Positions 1 to 7,194 of a stretch of DNA of 34,912 nucleotides are shown piece after piece (position 1 is the first letter of the stretch; each line of letters starts with the position of its first letter). The stretch comes from Phycisphaerales bacterium (lineage in GTDB: Bacteria; Planctomycetota; Phycisphaerae; Phycisphaerales; SM1A02). The notes beneath the pieces were generated by a model that saw only the letters and a list, made by a program, of their open reading frames with translations, was not told the DNA's origin and searched no databases. The stretch spans positions 1-34,912 of the forward strand of contig RECV01000119.1 of the NCBI GenBank assembly GCA_007693845.1, written 5' to 3'. The translations under genes were made by a program, and so were the position numbers.

Positions 1-104
1 GCCGGTGCGGATGGTCCGGTCGCGGTCAGGGCGGCCATGAGCAGGCCGGAGACGGTCAGAAAGGCGAGCGTGTAGAGCGTGAACGATTTCTTCATGTTCT
101 GCAT
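1..104 (-). CDS. N-terminal fragment of a secreted protein (runs off the left edge)
   Basis: Only the first 34 codons are in the window. The start at 104 is preceded by AGGAG about 11 bases upstream. A second in-frame ATG at 95 has no ribosome site. The residues are a basic n-region (MQNMKKS) followed by a run of hydrophobic residues rich in Leu, Ala and Thr, which is a classical signal peptide or membrane anchor. The mature part lies outside the window, so no function can be given. It diverges from ispG. Confidence 0.6.
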   Translation of the reverse strand, partial: MQNMKKSFTLYTLAFLTVSGLLMAALTATGPSAP

Positions 105-241
105 GGGTGAATGAACTCCTGCGGTGACTTCGCACGGATCGGGGCGGGCGATGCAGAACCGAGCCGGTGAAGTGAGGCCAAATGCAAGCGGCCGGCTGGG
201 AAAGGTTCGACCGCGTGATTTCTCAATCGTTCCGCTTCTCC

Positions 242-247
242 TACAAT
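242..247 (+). promoter_or_regulatory. Candidate -10 element for a leaderless ispG transcript
   Basis: TACAAT lies 9 bases before the ispG ATG at 257. There is no Shine-Dalgarno sequence between them. Transcription starting about 7 bases after the hexamer would begin within 2-3 bases of the start codon. I see no convincing -35 box 16-18 bases upstream. Confidence 0.4.
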
Positions 248-256
248 ACGCTGATC

Positions 257-1543
257 ATGAACCCCAGACGACCCACCCGACAGATTACCCTCGGCGATGA
301 CCGAGTCGGCCGCGTTCGCATCGGCGGCGGACTGCCCGATCCGAACGGCAATCCCACCGAACCCGCTCCCGTGGCGGTGCAGACCATGACCGCGGGCTAC
401 ACCTACGACGTTGACGCCTGCGTGACGGAGATTCACAAGATGACCGCCGCCGGGGCGGATATCGTCCGTGTCGCGGTGCCCAAGAAGCAGGACACCGAAG
501 CGCTCAAGGAGATCATCCCGCAGGTGCAGGTGCCGATCGTGGCGGATGTGCATTTTCACTATCAGCGTGCGCTCGAAGCCGTCGAAGCGGGCGTCCACAA
601 GATTCGCCTGAATCCGGGCAACATCACCGACCGCGACCAGGTCAATGCCGTGATCGACGCCTGCAAGGAGCGCAGCATCCCGATACGCGTCGGGGTCAAC
701 GAGGGGTCCATCATCGAGCGCAAGGACAAGCAGAAGCGCATGGAAGAGTTGGGGAAGTATTTTTCCGAGCACAAGCACGGCCATTTGCTCGCGATCATGA
801 TCGCCAAGCTCGAAGAGTACATGGACATCTTTGAAGCGCGGGATTTCCACGATGTCTGCATCAGCGCGAAGTCGATGGACCCGACGCTGGTCATCGATGT
901 TTACACCGAGATCAGCAAGCGTTTCGACTATCCCCTTCATCTGGGGGTGACGCACGCCGGCCCGAAGGAAACCGGCGCGATCCGTTCGGTTGTCGCGCTC
1001 GGGACGTTGCTGGCCAACGGCATCGGTGACACGGTGCGCATCAGCTACGCGAGCGATCCGGTGTACGAGGTGGAGGATGCGCTGGAGATGCTCTACTGCC
1101 TCGGCAAGCGGGAGCGCAAAGGCGCGGAGCTGATTGCCTGCCCGACCTGCGGCCGCATTCAGGTCGATCTGTTCTCACTCGTGCAGGAGGTTCGTCACAA
1201 ACTCGCATCGGACATTGATCTGCCGATCAAGGTCGCGGTGATGGGCTGCGTTGTGAACGGACCCGGCGAGGCGGAAGGCGCGGATGTGGCGATCTTTGCC
1301 GGCGATCGGCGCGGCATCATCTACGTGCAGGGCGAACGCGTCGCCAACGTGCCGGAGGAGGAAATCCTTGACCGTCTGCTCGAAGAGTGCCGCAATTTCC
1401 AGGAGCGCGTCCGCCGCGGCGAAGTCAAACTCGGCGAGAAGAAGGTCGACATCATCCCGCCCGACCCGATCGGTGAACTCGGCAGCGGTGAAGCGAAGAT
1501 CGCCGCGGGACTCGTCGATCAAGTGACCGTCGGCAAGTCGTGA
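257..1543 (+). CDS. ispG: 4-hydroxy-3-methylbut-2-en-1-yl diphosphate synthase (IspG/GcpE)
   Basis: This enzyme catalyses the penultimate step of the MEP isoprenoid pathway: reductive ring opening of MEcPP to HMBPP, using a [4Fe-4S] cluster. The 428-residue protein has the family's N-terminal TIM-barrel features (PVAVQTMTAG near residue 40; ADVHFHYQRALEA; KIRLNPGNI). The cluster ligands are visible as C295 and C298 (CPTCGR) and C331 (CVVNGPGE), and the catalytic Glu is E338. It is longer than E. coli IspG (about 372 aa), mostly through a C-terminal tail, but lacks the large central domain of plant enzymes. An in-frame ATG at 182 would add 25 residues. The start at 257 is preferred because homology begins there and a TACAAT box sits 9 bases upstream. 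It is convergent with the epimerase gene. Confidence 0.95.
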   Translation: MNPRRPTRQITLGDDRVGRVRIGGGLPDPNGNPTEPAPVAVQTMTAGYTYDVDACVTEIHKMTAAGADIVRVAVPKKQDTEALKEIIPQVQVPIVADVHFHYQRALEAVEAGVHKIRLNPGNITDRDQVNAVIDACKERSIPIRVGVNEGSIIERKDKQKRMEELGKYFSEHKHGHLLAIMIAKLEEYMDIFEARDFHDVCISAKSMDPTLVIDVYTEISKRFDYPLHLGVTHAGPKETGAIRSVVALGTLLANGIGDTVRISYASDPVYEVEDALEMLYCLGKRERKGAELIACPTCGRIQVDLFSLVQEVRHKLASDIDLPIKVAVMGCVVNGPGEAEGADVAIFAGDRRGIIYVQGERVANVPEEEILDRLLEECRNFQERVRRGEVKLGEKKVDIIPPDPIGELGSGEAKIAAGLVDQVTVGKS

Positions 1544-1635
1544 AGCAGGAGCGCAGGGCGGTGCCCCGCGGCTCAACGGGATGGTTCCGCTAATTTTCGT
1601 ATCAGACTCGACTTCTGCATGTCGCGCTGATCGAA

Positions 1636-1651
1636 TCCGGTCATGACCGGA
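1636..1651. repeat. Perfect 16-bp palindrome between convergent genes
   Basis: TCCGGTCATGACCGGA is a perfect inverted repeat between the ispG stop (1543) and the epimerase stop (1655). It could fold as a 6-bp stem with a CATG loop on either strand, but no T-tract follows on either side. It is either a weak bidirectional transcription end or a protein-binding site. Confidence 0.5.
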
Positions 1652-1654
1652 CGC

Positions 1655-2860
1655 CTATGCAGAGACCTCGTGCAGCGCTTCATCCGGAATGCCCTGTTTC
1701 TCCAGCAAGCCCTGATCGATCGTGAGCTGCGAGAGAACCGCGGTCAATCGCTCCGCGGCCCGGCCGTCGCCGTAGGGATTGATGATCCCGGCCAGGGATT
1801 CACGAAACGCGGGATCAAGTGCGCGTTGGAGTGCCCCACGGATTGCCCCCGCTTCCGCCGGCGCATCGATCACGTTTGTGCCGCGCTCCCGGCCGTGTTG
1901 TCGCTTGCCGATATTGACCGCAGGCAGTTCGAGTGAGGTTGATTCCATCACCCCGCTGCTGGAGTTGCCGACCATTGCATCGGCACACGACAGTAAACTC
2001 CAGTACGTGATCGGATCGAGGTTGGTGAACAGTTTGGCGCGCGGATGTTCGCGGCAGAACGTCGCTGCACGTTCCATGATGACGCGGCCGCCCGCATCGG
2101 CGTTTGGGAAACAGAACACGATCGTCGCGTTCAGGTCACGCAAGGCGTCGAGCACCGCGTTCACCTCGACCGTGGTCTCGCGTTCCATCGTCACCGAATG
2201 CAGGCCGACAACCACGACCGGCGTGCGCAGAGAAATGGCGAGCTTCTCTTTGAGGGCTGCGCGGTCCAGACGCTCGCTTCGCCGGAGATGATCGAGCGAG
2301 CCCGTACCGATCCGGTGAATGCGTTCGGCTTCCTCTCCCATCCGCAGCAAGCGCTGACGTGCACGCTCCGTGGTCACGAGGTGGACGTGGCTGAGCATGG
2401 TCAACGCGTTGCGAACCTGCTGATCGATCGCGCCGGTGCTCAGTTCGCCTCCCTCGATATGCGCGATCGGGAGTCGTAGCGTGAGGGCCGCCAGCGCCGG
2501 CGCGAGCATTTCGTACCGATCCGCCACGACCAGCAGCAGGTCCGGCCGCAACCGTTCGAGCGCATCGGTGAATTGGATGGTTGCCAGCCCGAGCGTGCGG
2601 CCCATCGCGCCGTCTGTATCCGCACTCAAGAGGCACTCAATTCGCGCTGCAATCGGAAACCCATCGTGTTCGATTTCGCGCACCGTCAGGCCGAATTCGG
2701 GTGAGAGATGCGCGCCGGTCACAACCAACACCGGTTCGAGTTCGGGATGGCTGAGCATTTCACGCATCGGCCAGTAGATGTGGCCGTAGTCAGCGCGGGA
2801 CGATGTCACCACTGCGATTCGCTTCGGCCGGGCAGGTTGATCGCGCTGCGTGTCGGTCAT
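1655..2860 (-). CDS. neuC: UDP-N-acetylglucosamine 2-epimerase, hydrolysing (NeuC type)
   Basis: This family converts UDP-GlcNAc to ManNAc plus UDP, the entry step to sialic and related nonulosonic acids. The 401-residue protein has the GT-B fold signature of the family: TSSRADYGHIYWPM near residues 20-32, DRYEML near 113, HIEGGELSTGAID near 133-145, and the UDP-binding GNSSSGVMES near 297-306. Longer in-frame starts exist at 2869 and 2914. The ATG at 2860 is chosen because it precedes the first conserved residues and TAGGAT ends 7 bases upstream. The AGGA within that hexamer could alternatively serve as a ribosome site. No neuA or neuB homologue is in the window, so the end product is unknown. 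It is divergent from the methyltransferase across 52 bases. Confidence 0.88.
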   Translation of the reverse strand: MTDTQRDQPARPKRIAVVTSSRADYGHIYWPMREMLSHPELEPVLVVTGAHLSPEFGLTVREIEHDGFPIAARIECLLSADTDGAMGRTLGLATIQFTDALERLRPDLLLVVADRYEMLAPALAALTLRLPIAHIEGGELSTGAIDQQVRNALTMLSHVHLVTTERARQRLLRMGEEAERIHRIGTGSLDHLRRSERLDRAALKEKLAISLRTPVVVVGLHSVTMERETTVEVNAVLDALRDLNATIVFCFPNADAGGRVIMERAATFCREHPRAKLFTNLDPITYWSLLSCADAMVGNSSSGVMESTSLELPAVNIGKRQHGRERGTNVIDAPAEAGAIRGALQRALDPAFRESLAGIINPYGDGRAAERLTAVLSQLTIDQGLLEKQGIPDEALHEVSA

Positions 2861-2867
2861 GGCTTTC

Positions 2868-2873
2868 ATCCTA
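2868..2873 (-). promoter_or_regulatory. Candidate -10 element for the epimerase gene
   Basis: TAGGAT (minus strand) ends 7 bases before the ATG at 2860. It lies back to back with the TACCAT element of the divergent methyltransferase at 2899-2904. The expected -35 zone of each would overlap the other promoter. Confidence 0.35.
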
Positions 2874-2898
2874 GCCGCAATGATCGTCTTCGGCCGCC

Positions 2899-2904
2899 TA
2901 CCAT
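2899..2904 (+). promoter_or_regulatory. Candidate -10 element for the methyltransferase gene
   Basis: TACCAT ends 8 bases before the ATG at 2913 and there is no Shine-Dalgarno sequence. This fits the TANNNT-plus-short-gap arrangement of several other genes here. No -35 box is obvious. Confidence 0.35.
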
Positions 2905-2912
2905 GTGCGGTC

Positions 2913-3641
2913 ATGTTCGATCACTGGGCTCAACTCTACGATCGGATCTACGCTGCGCGCGGCAAGGATTATTCGCGCGAAGCGGCCCAACTGGCGGAGA
3001 CGATCACCCGGCATCGATCGCACTACCCATCGTCGCTGCTCGACATCGCGTGCGGCACGGGCGAACATCTGCATGAACTGTCGCGCCGATTTCCCTCGTG
3101 CGACTTAGCCGGCATTGATCAAAGTGAAGGCATGCTCCGGATTGCGCAGCGCAAGGTCCCGGCCGCATTGTTCACGCGCGCGGATATGGCGGCGTTCGAT
3201 CTCGGCCGGCGCTTCGATGTGGTTACCTGCCTGTTTGCGTCGATCTGCTATCTGCCCGATGATCGCGCGGCGGAGCGCGCGATCGATCAGATGGCGAAGC
3301 ACCTCTCGCCGGGCGGGCTGCTGCTGATCGAGCCGGGGGTGATGCCGGAGCGCCTGAGCCCGCCGCGTGAGGATGTCATGACGATCGACGAACCGGATTT
3401 GAAGCTGACCCGCCGCACGACCGCGGTCCACGAGGCGGATGCGATTGTGATCACGTTTGCGTTCGAGGTGGACCGGCCGGCGGGAATCGGCGCGTTCACC
3501 GAAACGCAGCGCATTCACATTGCCCCGCGCGAGCGCTACGCCGACTGGTTCGAACGGGCCGGTCTGCAGTGGAGCTTTGACGAGCAAGGCCCGGCGGGTA
3601 TGGGGCTGTTTCTTGCTCATCACCCGATCACGACCGACTGA
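2913..3641 (+). CDS. Class I SAM-dependent methyltransferase, sugar N-methyltransferase-like
   Basis: The 242-residue protein has a Rossmann-type methyltransferase fold. The glycine-rich SAM loop is LLDIACGTGEH at about residues 42-52. The acidic residue ending beta-2 is in LAGIDQSEGML, and the post-IV region is LSPGGLLLIEPGV. The N-terminal FDHWAQLYDRIY plus GKDY pattern and the ACGTGEHL loop resemble the DesVI/TylM1 family, which N,N-dimethylates aminodeoxy sugars on dTDP. That substrate is an inference; other small-molecule substrates are possible. The start at 2913 is preferred over one at 2850, which would add 21 residues with no family match and would overlap the divergent epimerase gene. 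It is convergent with folC, 14 bases apart. Confidence 0.75.
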   Translation: MFDHWAQLYDRIYAARGKDYSREAAQLAETITRHRSHYPSSLLDIACGTGEHLHELSRRFPSCDLAGIDQSEGMLRIAQRKVPAALFTRADMAAFDLGRRFDVVTCLFASICYLPDDRAAERAIDQMAKHLSPGGLLLIEPGVMPERLSPPREDVMTIDEPDLKLTRRTTAVHEADAIVITFAFEVDRPAGIGAFTETQRIHIAPRERYADWFERAGLQWSFDEQGPAGMGLFLAHHPITTD

Positions 3642-3655
3642 ACAAGCGGTCGGGT

Positions 3656-5059
3656 TCAGTTTGCGCGCTGTTTTTCCAGGTCCGCCAGATGCTTTTTCGC
3701 TTCACCCACCAGATAAAAGCTGCCGGTGACGCAGATCAGATCATCGCGCCCGACCGCGCGGGTGGCGAGGTCGAGCGCTTCGGGGAAGGACGCCGCGACC
3801 TGGTTCATCTTGCCCGACCGCTCGGTGAACTCGCGCTGGAGATCTTCCGGATCGGCAGCGCGGGCGTTGCCCTTGGCGCGGGTGAAGATGACCTTGTCCC
3901 CGCCGAGCGCGAGTCGATCGAGCATCGTGGGAATGTCCTTGTCCTCGCAGCAGCCGAAGATGCAAACCATCGAGTCGTACGGCACATGCGCGCCGACGCA
4001 CCGCATCATGGCGGACAGTGATGCGGCATTGTGCGCGCCATCCACAAGAATGCGCGGCTGCTGCCAGATCAGTTCCATGCGTCCGGGCGTGTAGGTTCTG
4101 GACAATCCTTCGTGCAGCTCTACTTCCGGAAAATCAAAGCCGCAGGACTTCAGATGATCGATCACCGCCAGCGCAAGGCCGCAGTTGATCGCCTGGTGTT
4201 CGCCCGGCAGCGGCACGGGAATGTGCATGAACTGGCTGGTCTCGGTGATCAGGCACACGCGCGTGTGCGGACCGAGATCAGGGCTTGCGCCGAAACGAGA
4301 GGAAAACTCGATGTCCTTGTTGATGACCCGAAACGGCGCGCCGACCTCTTCCGCCACTTCGCGCATGGCGTTCTCGATCTTGTCGTCCTGCTCAAAGGTG
4401 ACTGCGGGTACATCCTTCTTGAAGATGCCGGCTTTCTCGCGCGCGATCTTGTCGAGCGTCCCGCCGAGGATCTGTGTGTGATCGAGATCGATTGTGCCGA
4501 CGATGGAGATGAGCGGCGTGATGACGTTCGTGCAGTCGAGCCGACCGCCGAGTCCCACTTCAATGATGGCAATGTCGACCGCCTGTTCAGCGAAGTACTT
4601 GAATGCGGCGAGGGTGATCAGCTCGAAAAACGTCGGTTCGGTCTTGCTTTTCTTCGCCACTTCCGCGATCTGCCGCATCAGTTCGGTGAAATCCGGCCGG
4701 CTGATCATCTGCTCGTTGACCGTGATCCGCTCCCGCACATCGATCAGGTGCGGGCTGGTGAACTGGCCGACGGTATAACCGCAACCCCGCAACATGGCGG
4801 AGATCATGGCGACAGTGGATCCCTTGCCGACGGTGCCGGCAACGTGGACCATTTTCACCTGCTCGTGCGGGTTGCCAAGCTTTTCGAGCAGCGCGTGCAT
4901 GCGATCGAGCTTGAACATGTCCTCATTGAAGCGGATGAGGCGGGTTCGCTCGAAATCGACACGGTCGTAGAGGTAACGCACCGCGCTGGAGTAGTTGGCG
5001 ATATCGGTAACCGCCGCGGAAGTGCGGCCGCGGCGACGGGAACGCGTGGTTTTAGCCAT
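3656..5059 (-). CDS. folC: Folylpolyglutamate synthase / dihydrofolate synthase family (FolC)
   Basis: This Mur-ligase-type enzyme attaches glutamate to dihydropteroate and/or folates, with ATP, in the cytoplasm. Length (467 aa) is usual. The P-loop is HVAGTVGKGST at residues 72-82, where the family norm is GTNGKGS, so Asn is replaced by Val at 77. TSPHLIDVRERI (101-112), IEVGLGGRLDCTN (166-178), LDHTQILG (192-199), EKAGIFK with the lysine usually carbamylated (K209), and DGAHN with the following C-terminal domain are all present. The N-terminal tail is rich in Lys and Arg. A TTGAAC-17-TATCAT promoter sits directly upstream. It diverges from the LOG-family gene across about 240 bases. Confidence 0.9.
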   Translation of the reverse strand: MAKTTRSRRRGRTSAAVTDIANYSSAVRYLYDRVDFERTRLIRFNEDMFKLDRMHALLEKLGNPHEQVKMVHVAGTVGKGSTVAMISAMLRGCGYTVGQFTSPHLIDVRERITVNEQMISRPDFTELMRQIAEVAKKSKTEPTFFELITLAAFKYFAEQAVDIAIIEVGLGGRLDCTNVITPLISIVGTIDLDHTQILGGTLDKIAREKAGIFKKDVPAVTFEQDDKIENAMREVAEEVGAPFRVINKDIEFSSRFGASPDLGPHTRVCLITETSQFMHIPVPLPGEHQAINCGLALAVIDHLKSCGFDFPEVELHEGLSRTYTPGRMELIWQQPRILVDGAHNAASLSAMMRCVGAHVPYDSMVCIFGCCEDKDIPTMLDRLALGGDKVIFTRAKGNARAADPEDLQREFTERSGKMNQVAASFPEALDLATRAVGRDDLICVTGSFYLVGEAKKHLADLEKQRAN

Positions 5060-5068
5060 AGACCAAGT

Positions 5069-5097
5069 ATGATACCAGAACCGACGATCCGGTTCAA
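5069..5097 (-). promoter_or_regulatory. Candidate promoter of folC, nearly leaderless
   Basis: On the minus strand TTGAAC (5092-5097) and TATCAT (5069-5074) are separated by exactly 17 bases. TATCAT ends 9 bases before the folC ATG (5059). Initiation about 7 bases after the -10 box would leave a leader of roughly 3 bases. This is the best sigma-70-like example of the short-gap starts in this window. Confidence 0.55.
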
Positions 5098-5118
5098 TTT
5101 AGGCAATGTAAGATGCTG

Positions 5119-5146
5119 CAAAACAGAGGTTTACACTGTTTTGTCC
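5119..5146 (+). promoter_or_regulatory. Dyad and shared TACACT element upstream of the LOG-family gene
   Basis: CAAAACAG (5119-5126) and CTGTTTTG (5136-5143) form a perfect 8-bp inverted repeat around a 9-base centre. The right half belongs to an 18-base block (5129-5146) that matches 19190-19207 at 15 of 18 positions, all differences being T/C. TACACT at 5132-5137 could be a -10 box. The dyad could be an operator for folC, the LOG gene, or both. Confidence 0.4.
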
Positions 5147-5296
5147 GCCTCGTCCGAGCCCCTTCCGATCGACGAAACCCCCACGAATACGCACTTTGCC
5201 CGAAACCCGCTACCATCGAGGTCCATTCGCCGTTTCGGGGAATGTTCGAATATTCAGTTTTAGTTTCCCACCCTCCCGATCCCAAGGAGTCCGCGC

Positions 5297-6094
5297 GTGA
5301 TGTCTGAAGCCGAGCACAAGGAAGCCCTCCGTCACGAGTCCTGGCGCGTCTTCCGGATCATGAGTGAGTTCGTCGATGCGATCGACACGATGACCCGGAT
5401 TGAGCCGGCGGTGAGCGTCTTCGGCTCGGCGCGAACGCCTCCAGAAGACCGGTACTACCAGCTTGCCGTGGATTGCGGCCGGAAACTCGTCAAGAAGGAC
5501 TTCGCCGTCATCACCGGCGGCGGACCGGGGATCATGGAAGCGGCGAACAAGGGCGCGATAGAAGCCGACGGCACCTCCGTCGGACTCAACATCTCCCTGC
5601 CGATGGAGCAGATGCCGAACCCGTACCAGAACGTCGAACTCGATTTCCGATACTTCTTCATCCGCAAGGTCATGTTCGTCAAGTACGCCCGCGGGTTCAT
5701 CATCTTCCCCGGTGGGTTCGGCACGATGGATGAGTTCTTCGAGTCACTGACCCTGATCCAGACGTTGAAGATCGTTCCCTTCCCCGTCGTCCTCGTCGGC
5801 AGCGATTTCTGGAGCGGGCTGCTCGACTGGATGCGCAAGGTCATGGATGAGAAGTTTCACACCATCAGCCCGACCGATTTCGACTTGTTCCATCTGACCG
5901 ATGATGTCGACGAGGCGGTGAACATCGTGTACGAGACACACATCGGCAAGCGCAAGGTCGCAGAGTCGCTGCCGCGGTTCGATCACGATGAAGAAGTGCG
6001 GACCGGCGAGGGAACGCGCGGCGGAATCAAGCCGCGCAAACACGGCCTCTCACGTCGACAGCACGAGCTCGGACAGGATGATCAAGCCATATGA
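5297..6094 (+). CDS. LOG-family Rossmann-fold protein (TIGR00730 type)
   Basis: The protein belongs to the family once labelled lysine decarboxylase-like. Characterised members hydrolyse nucleoside 5'-monophosphates at the N-glycosidic bond (cytokinin riboside 5'-monophosphate phosphoribohydrolases). The signature is clear: VFGSAR at 41-46, GGGPGIMEA at 74-82, and PGGFGTMDE at 138-146, which contains the catalytic or binding residues. Length (265 aa) fits the larger bacterial subgroup with an N-terminal helix. AAGGAG at 5284-5289 serves either GTG 5297 or ATG 5300; the two starts differ by one residue. In bacteria the physiological role is often purine nucleotide turnover, so cytokinin production should not be assumed. 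It is convergent with the dehydrogenase gene. Confidence 0.88.
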   Translation: MMSEAEHKEALRHESWRVFRIMSEFVDAIDTMTRIEPAVSVFGSARTPPEDRYYQLAVDCGRKLVKKDFAVITGGGPGIMEAANKGAIEADGTSVGLNISLPMEQMPNPYQNVELDFRYFFIRKVMFVKYARGFIIFPGGFGTMDEFFESLTLIQTLKIVPFPVVLVGSDFWSGLLDWMRKVMDEKFHTISPTDFDLFHLTDDVDEAVNIVYETHIGKRKVAESLPRFDHDEEVRTGEGTRGGIKPRKHGLSRRQHELGQDDQAI

Positions 6095-6117
6095 CTGAGT
6101 GCATGGCACCTCCGGCA

Positions 6118-7119
6118 TCAGTATCCCGCCTCGGGATCAATGCGATTCGGCAGATCCCGGCCGGCCGCGGCGGCGTTGAGCAGGTCCGCCAGATGCTGCG
6201 CTCGAAGCCTTTCCGTCAATGCGCCATGCCCGGCGCGATGCGGACTGAGCACAACGTTCGACAGGCCCTGAAAGGGAAAGCGCGATGGCGGCGTGCTCCG
6301 GCGCTCCGATTCGACGGCCTCGGGATCCTCTGATTCGGCGAGCGGATACCGCCACCACACATCCAGTCCCGCCGCGCCGAGATGACCATCCCGCAAGCGT
6401 TCGAAAAGTGCGCGTTCATCGATGATGGCGCCGCGCGCGATGTTCACGAGAAGACATCCCTTCGGCAGTAGATCGAGGCGCGCCTCGTTCAGCAGGCCGT
6501 CCGTCTCCGAGGTGTGCGGCAAGGCGAGCAGCAGGACGTCCGCGCGGCGGAGGACTTCATCCAGCGCCGTTGGGGGATGAACCAGTACATCGTCCTGTCG
6601 GCCGGACTTCATCGCTTGGCGTTTCACCGCTTCGACGCGCATTCCCATTGCGGCGCAGAATCGGGCCAGTCGCTGCCCGATCGCCCCGTAACCCAGAATC
6701 ACGGCCGTCTTCCCCTCCAGGAGCGGCGTGTCATCGTCGGCGTAGCGAAGCCGCCAGTCACCTTGGCGCAAGGCCCGATCGGAGGGCACGATCCGTTTGG
6801 CCGCGCTGAGCAGCAGTCCGATCGCCATTTCCGCTGTCGGCGCCGCGTTGTGATGCAGGTTGTGAAAGCTGAGGTGTGGACAGCGCGGCAATAACTCGCG
6901 CGTTGTCACGGGCACGCCTGCGAAGGGAATGATGACGGCCCGCAAGGCAGCGCTTGCCGTCAGATCATCTTCGCGCGGCCGACCGTCGACGAGAATGTCG
7001 AACGAAGCCGGGCGATCGTCGTCGTAATACATGCGAACGCGGCCCGAAAGGCACTTCGTGAGCGTTGAGCGAAACGCTTCTCGCGGCGCGCGGGGAATGA
7101 AGACGTGCAGTTCCGGCAT
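6118..7119 (-). CDS. D-2-hydroxyacid dehydrogenase family protein with altered active site
   Basis: The 333-residue protein has the two-domain D-isomer-specific dehydrogenase fold: an NAD loop GYGAIGQ at 143-149, the segment LLVNIARGAI with the substrate-binding Arg at 229, and SPHRAG with the catalytic His at 294. The segment that normally reads DVFxxEP reads DVWWRYP (253-259), so the usual catalytic Glu is Tyr258. It is followed by an insertion rich in Glu, Ser and Pro (about 261-280). His and Arg are retained, so it may still be a dehydrogenase with unusual chemistry, perhaps nearer to the formate or phosphonate dehydrogenase pattern (DVW). The substrate is unknown. TACCAT ends 8 bases before the ATG. 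It is divergent from the enoyl-CoA hydratase gene. Confidence 0.8.
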   Translation of the reverse strand: MPELHVFIPRAPREAFRSTLTKCLSGRVRMYYDDDRPASFDILVDGRPREDDLTASAALRAVIIPFAGVPVTTRELLPRCPHLSFHNLHHNAAPTAEMAIGLLLSAAKRIVPSDRALRQGDWRLRYADDDTPLLEGKTAVILGYGAIGQRLARFCAAMGMRVEAVKRQAMKSGRQDDVLVHPPTALDEVLRRADVLLLALPHTSETDGLLNEARLDLLPKGCLLVNIARGAIIDERALFERLRDGHLGAAGLDVWWRYPLAESEDPEAVESERRSTPPSRFPFQGLSNVVLSPHRAGHGALTERLRAQHLADLLNAAAAGRDLPNRIDPEAGY

Positions 7120-7127
7120 GGCCGGTC

Positions 7128-7133
7128 ATGGTA
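7128..7133 (-). promoter_or_regulatory. Candidate -10 element for the dehydrogenase gene
   Basis: TACCAT (minus strand) ends 8 bases before the ATG at 7119, with no Shine-Dalgarno sequence between them. It is the same hexamer as at 2899-2904 before the methyltransferase. Confidence 0.35.
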
Positions 7134-7159
7134 GCGTGCGGGCTTCGCCGGGGGCGTAC

Positions 7160-7188
7160 ATGACACCGCCGCGCTGAACGAGTACCCT
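7160..7188 (+). promoter_or_regulatory. Candidate promoter of the enoyl-CoA hydratase-like gene
   Basis: ATGACA (7160-7165, five of six matches to TTGACA) and TACCCT (7183-7188) are 17 bases apart. TACCCT ends 6 bases before the ATG at 7195, so the transcript would start at or next to the start codon. Confidence 0.45.
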
Positions 7189-7194
7189 TCCGCC

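Noticed and set aside
92-955. Open frame of 287 codons on the minus strand opposite ispG
   Set aside because: It is antisense to the conserved ispG gene, and the real minus-strand start nearby is the signal-peptide gene at 104 in another frame.
1655-2860. A sialic acid biosynthesis cluster around the epimerase
   Set aside because: No synthase or CMP-transferase gene is near. The epimerase stands alone beside an unrelated methyltransferase.
3628-3652. Inverted repeat CGACCG...CGGTCG at the methyltransferase-folC junction as a bidirectional terminator
   Set aside because: The stem is only 6 bp with a 10-base loop, and no T-tract follows on either strand.
4031-5263. Open frame of 410 codons on the plus strand opposite folC
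   Set aside because: It covers folC and its promoter and its translation resembles no protein family.
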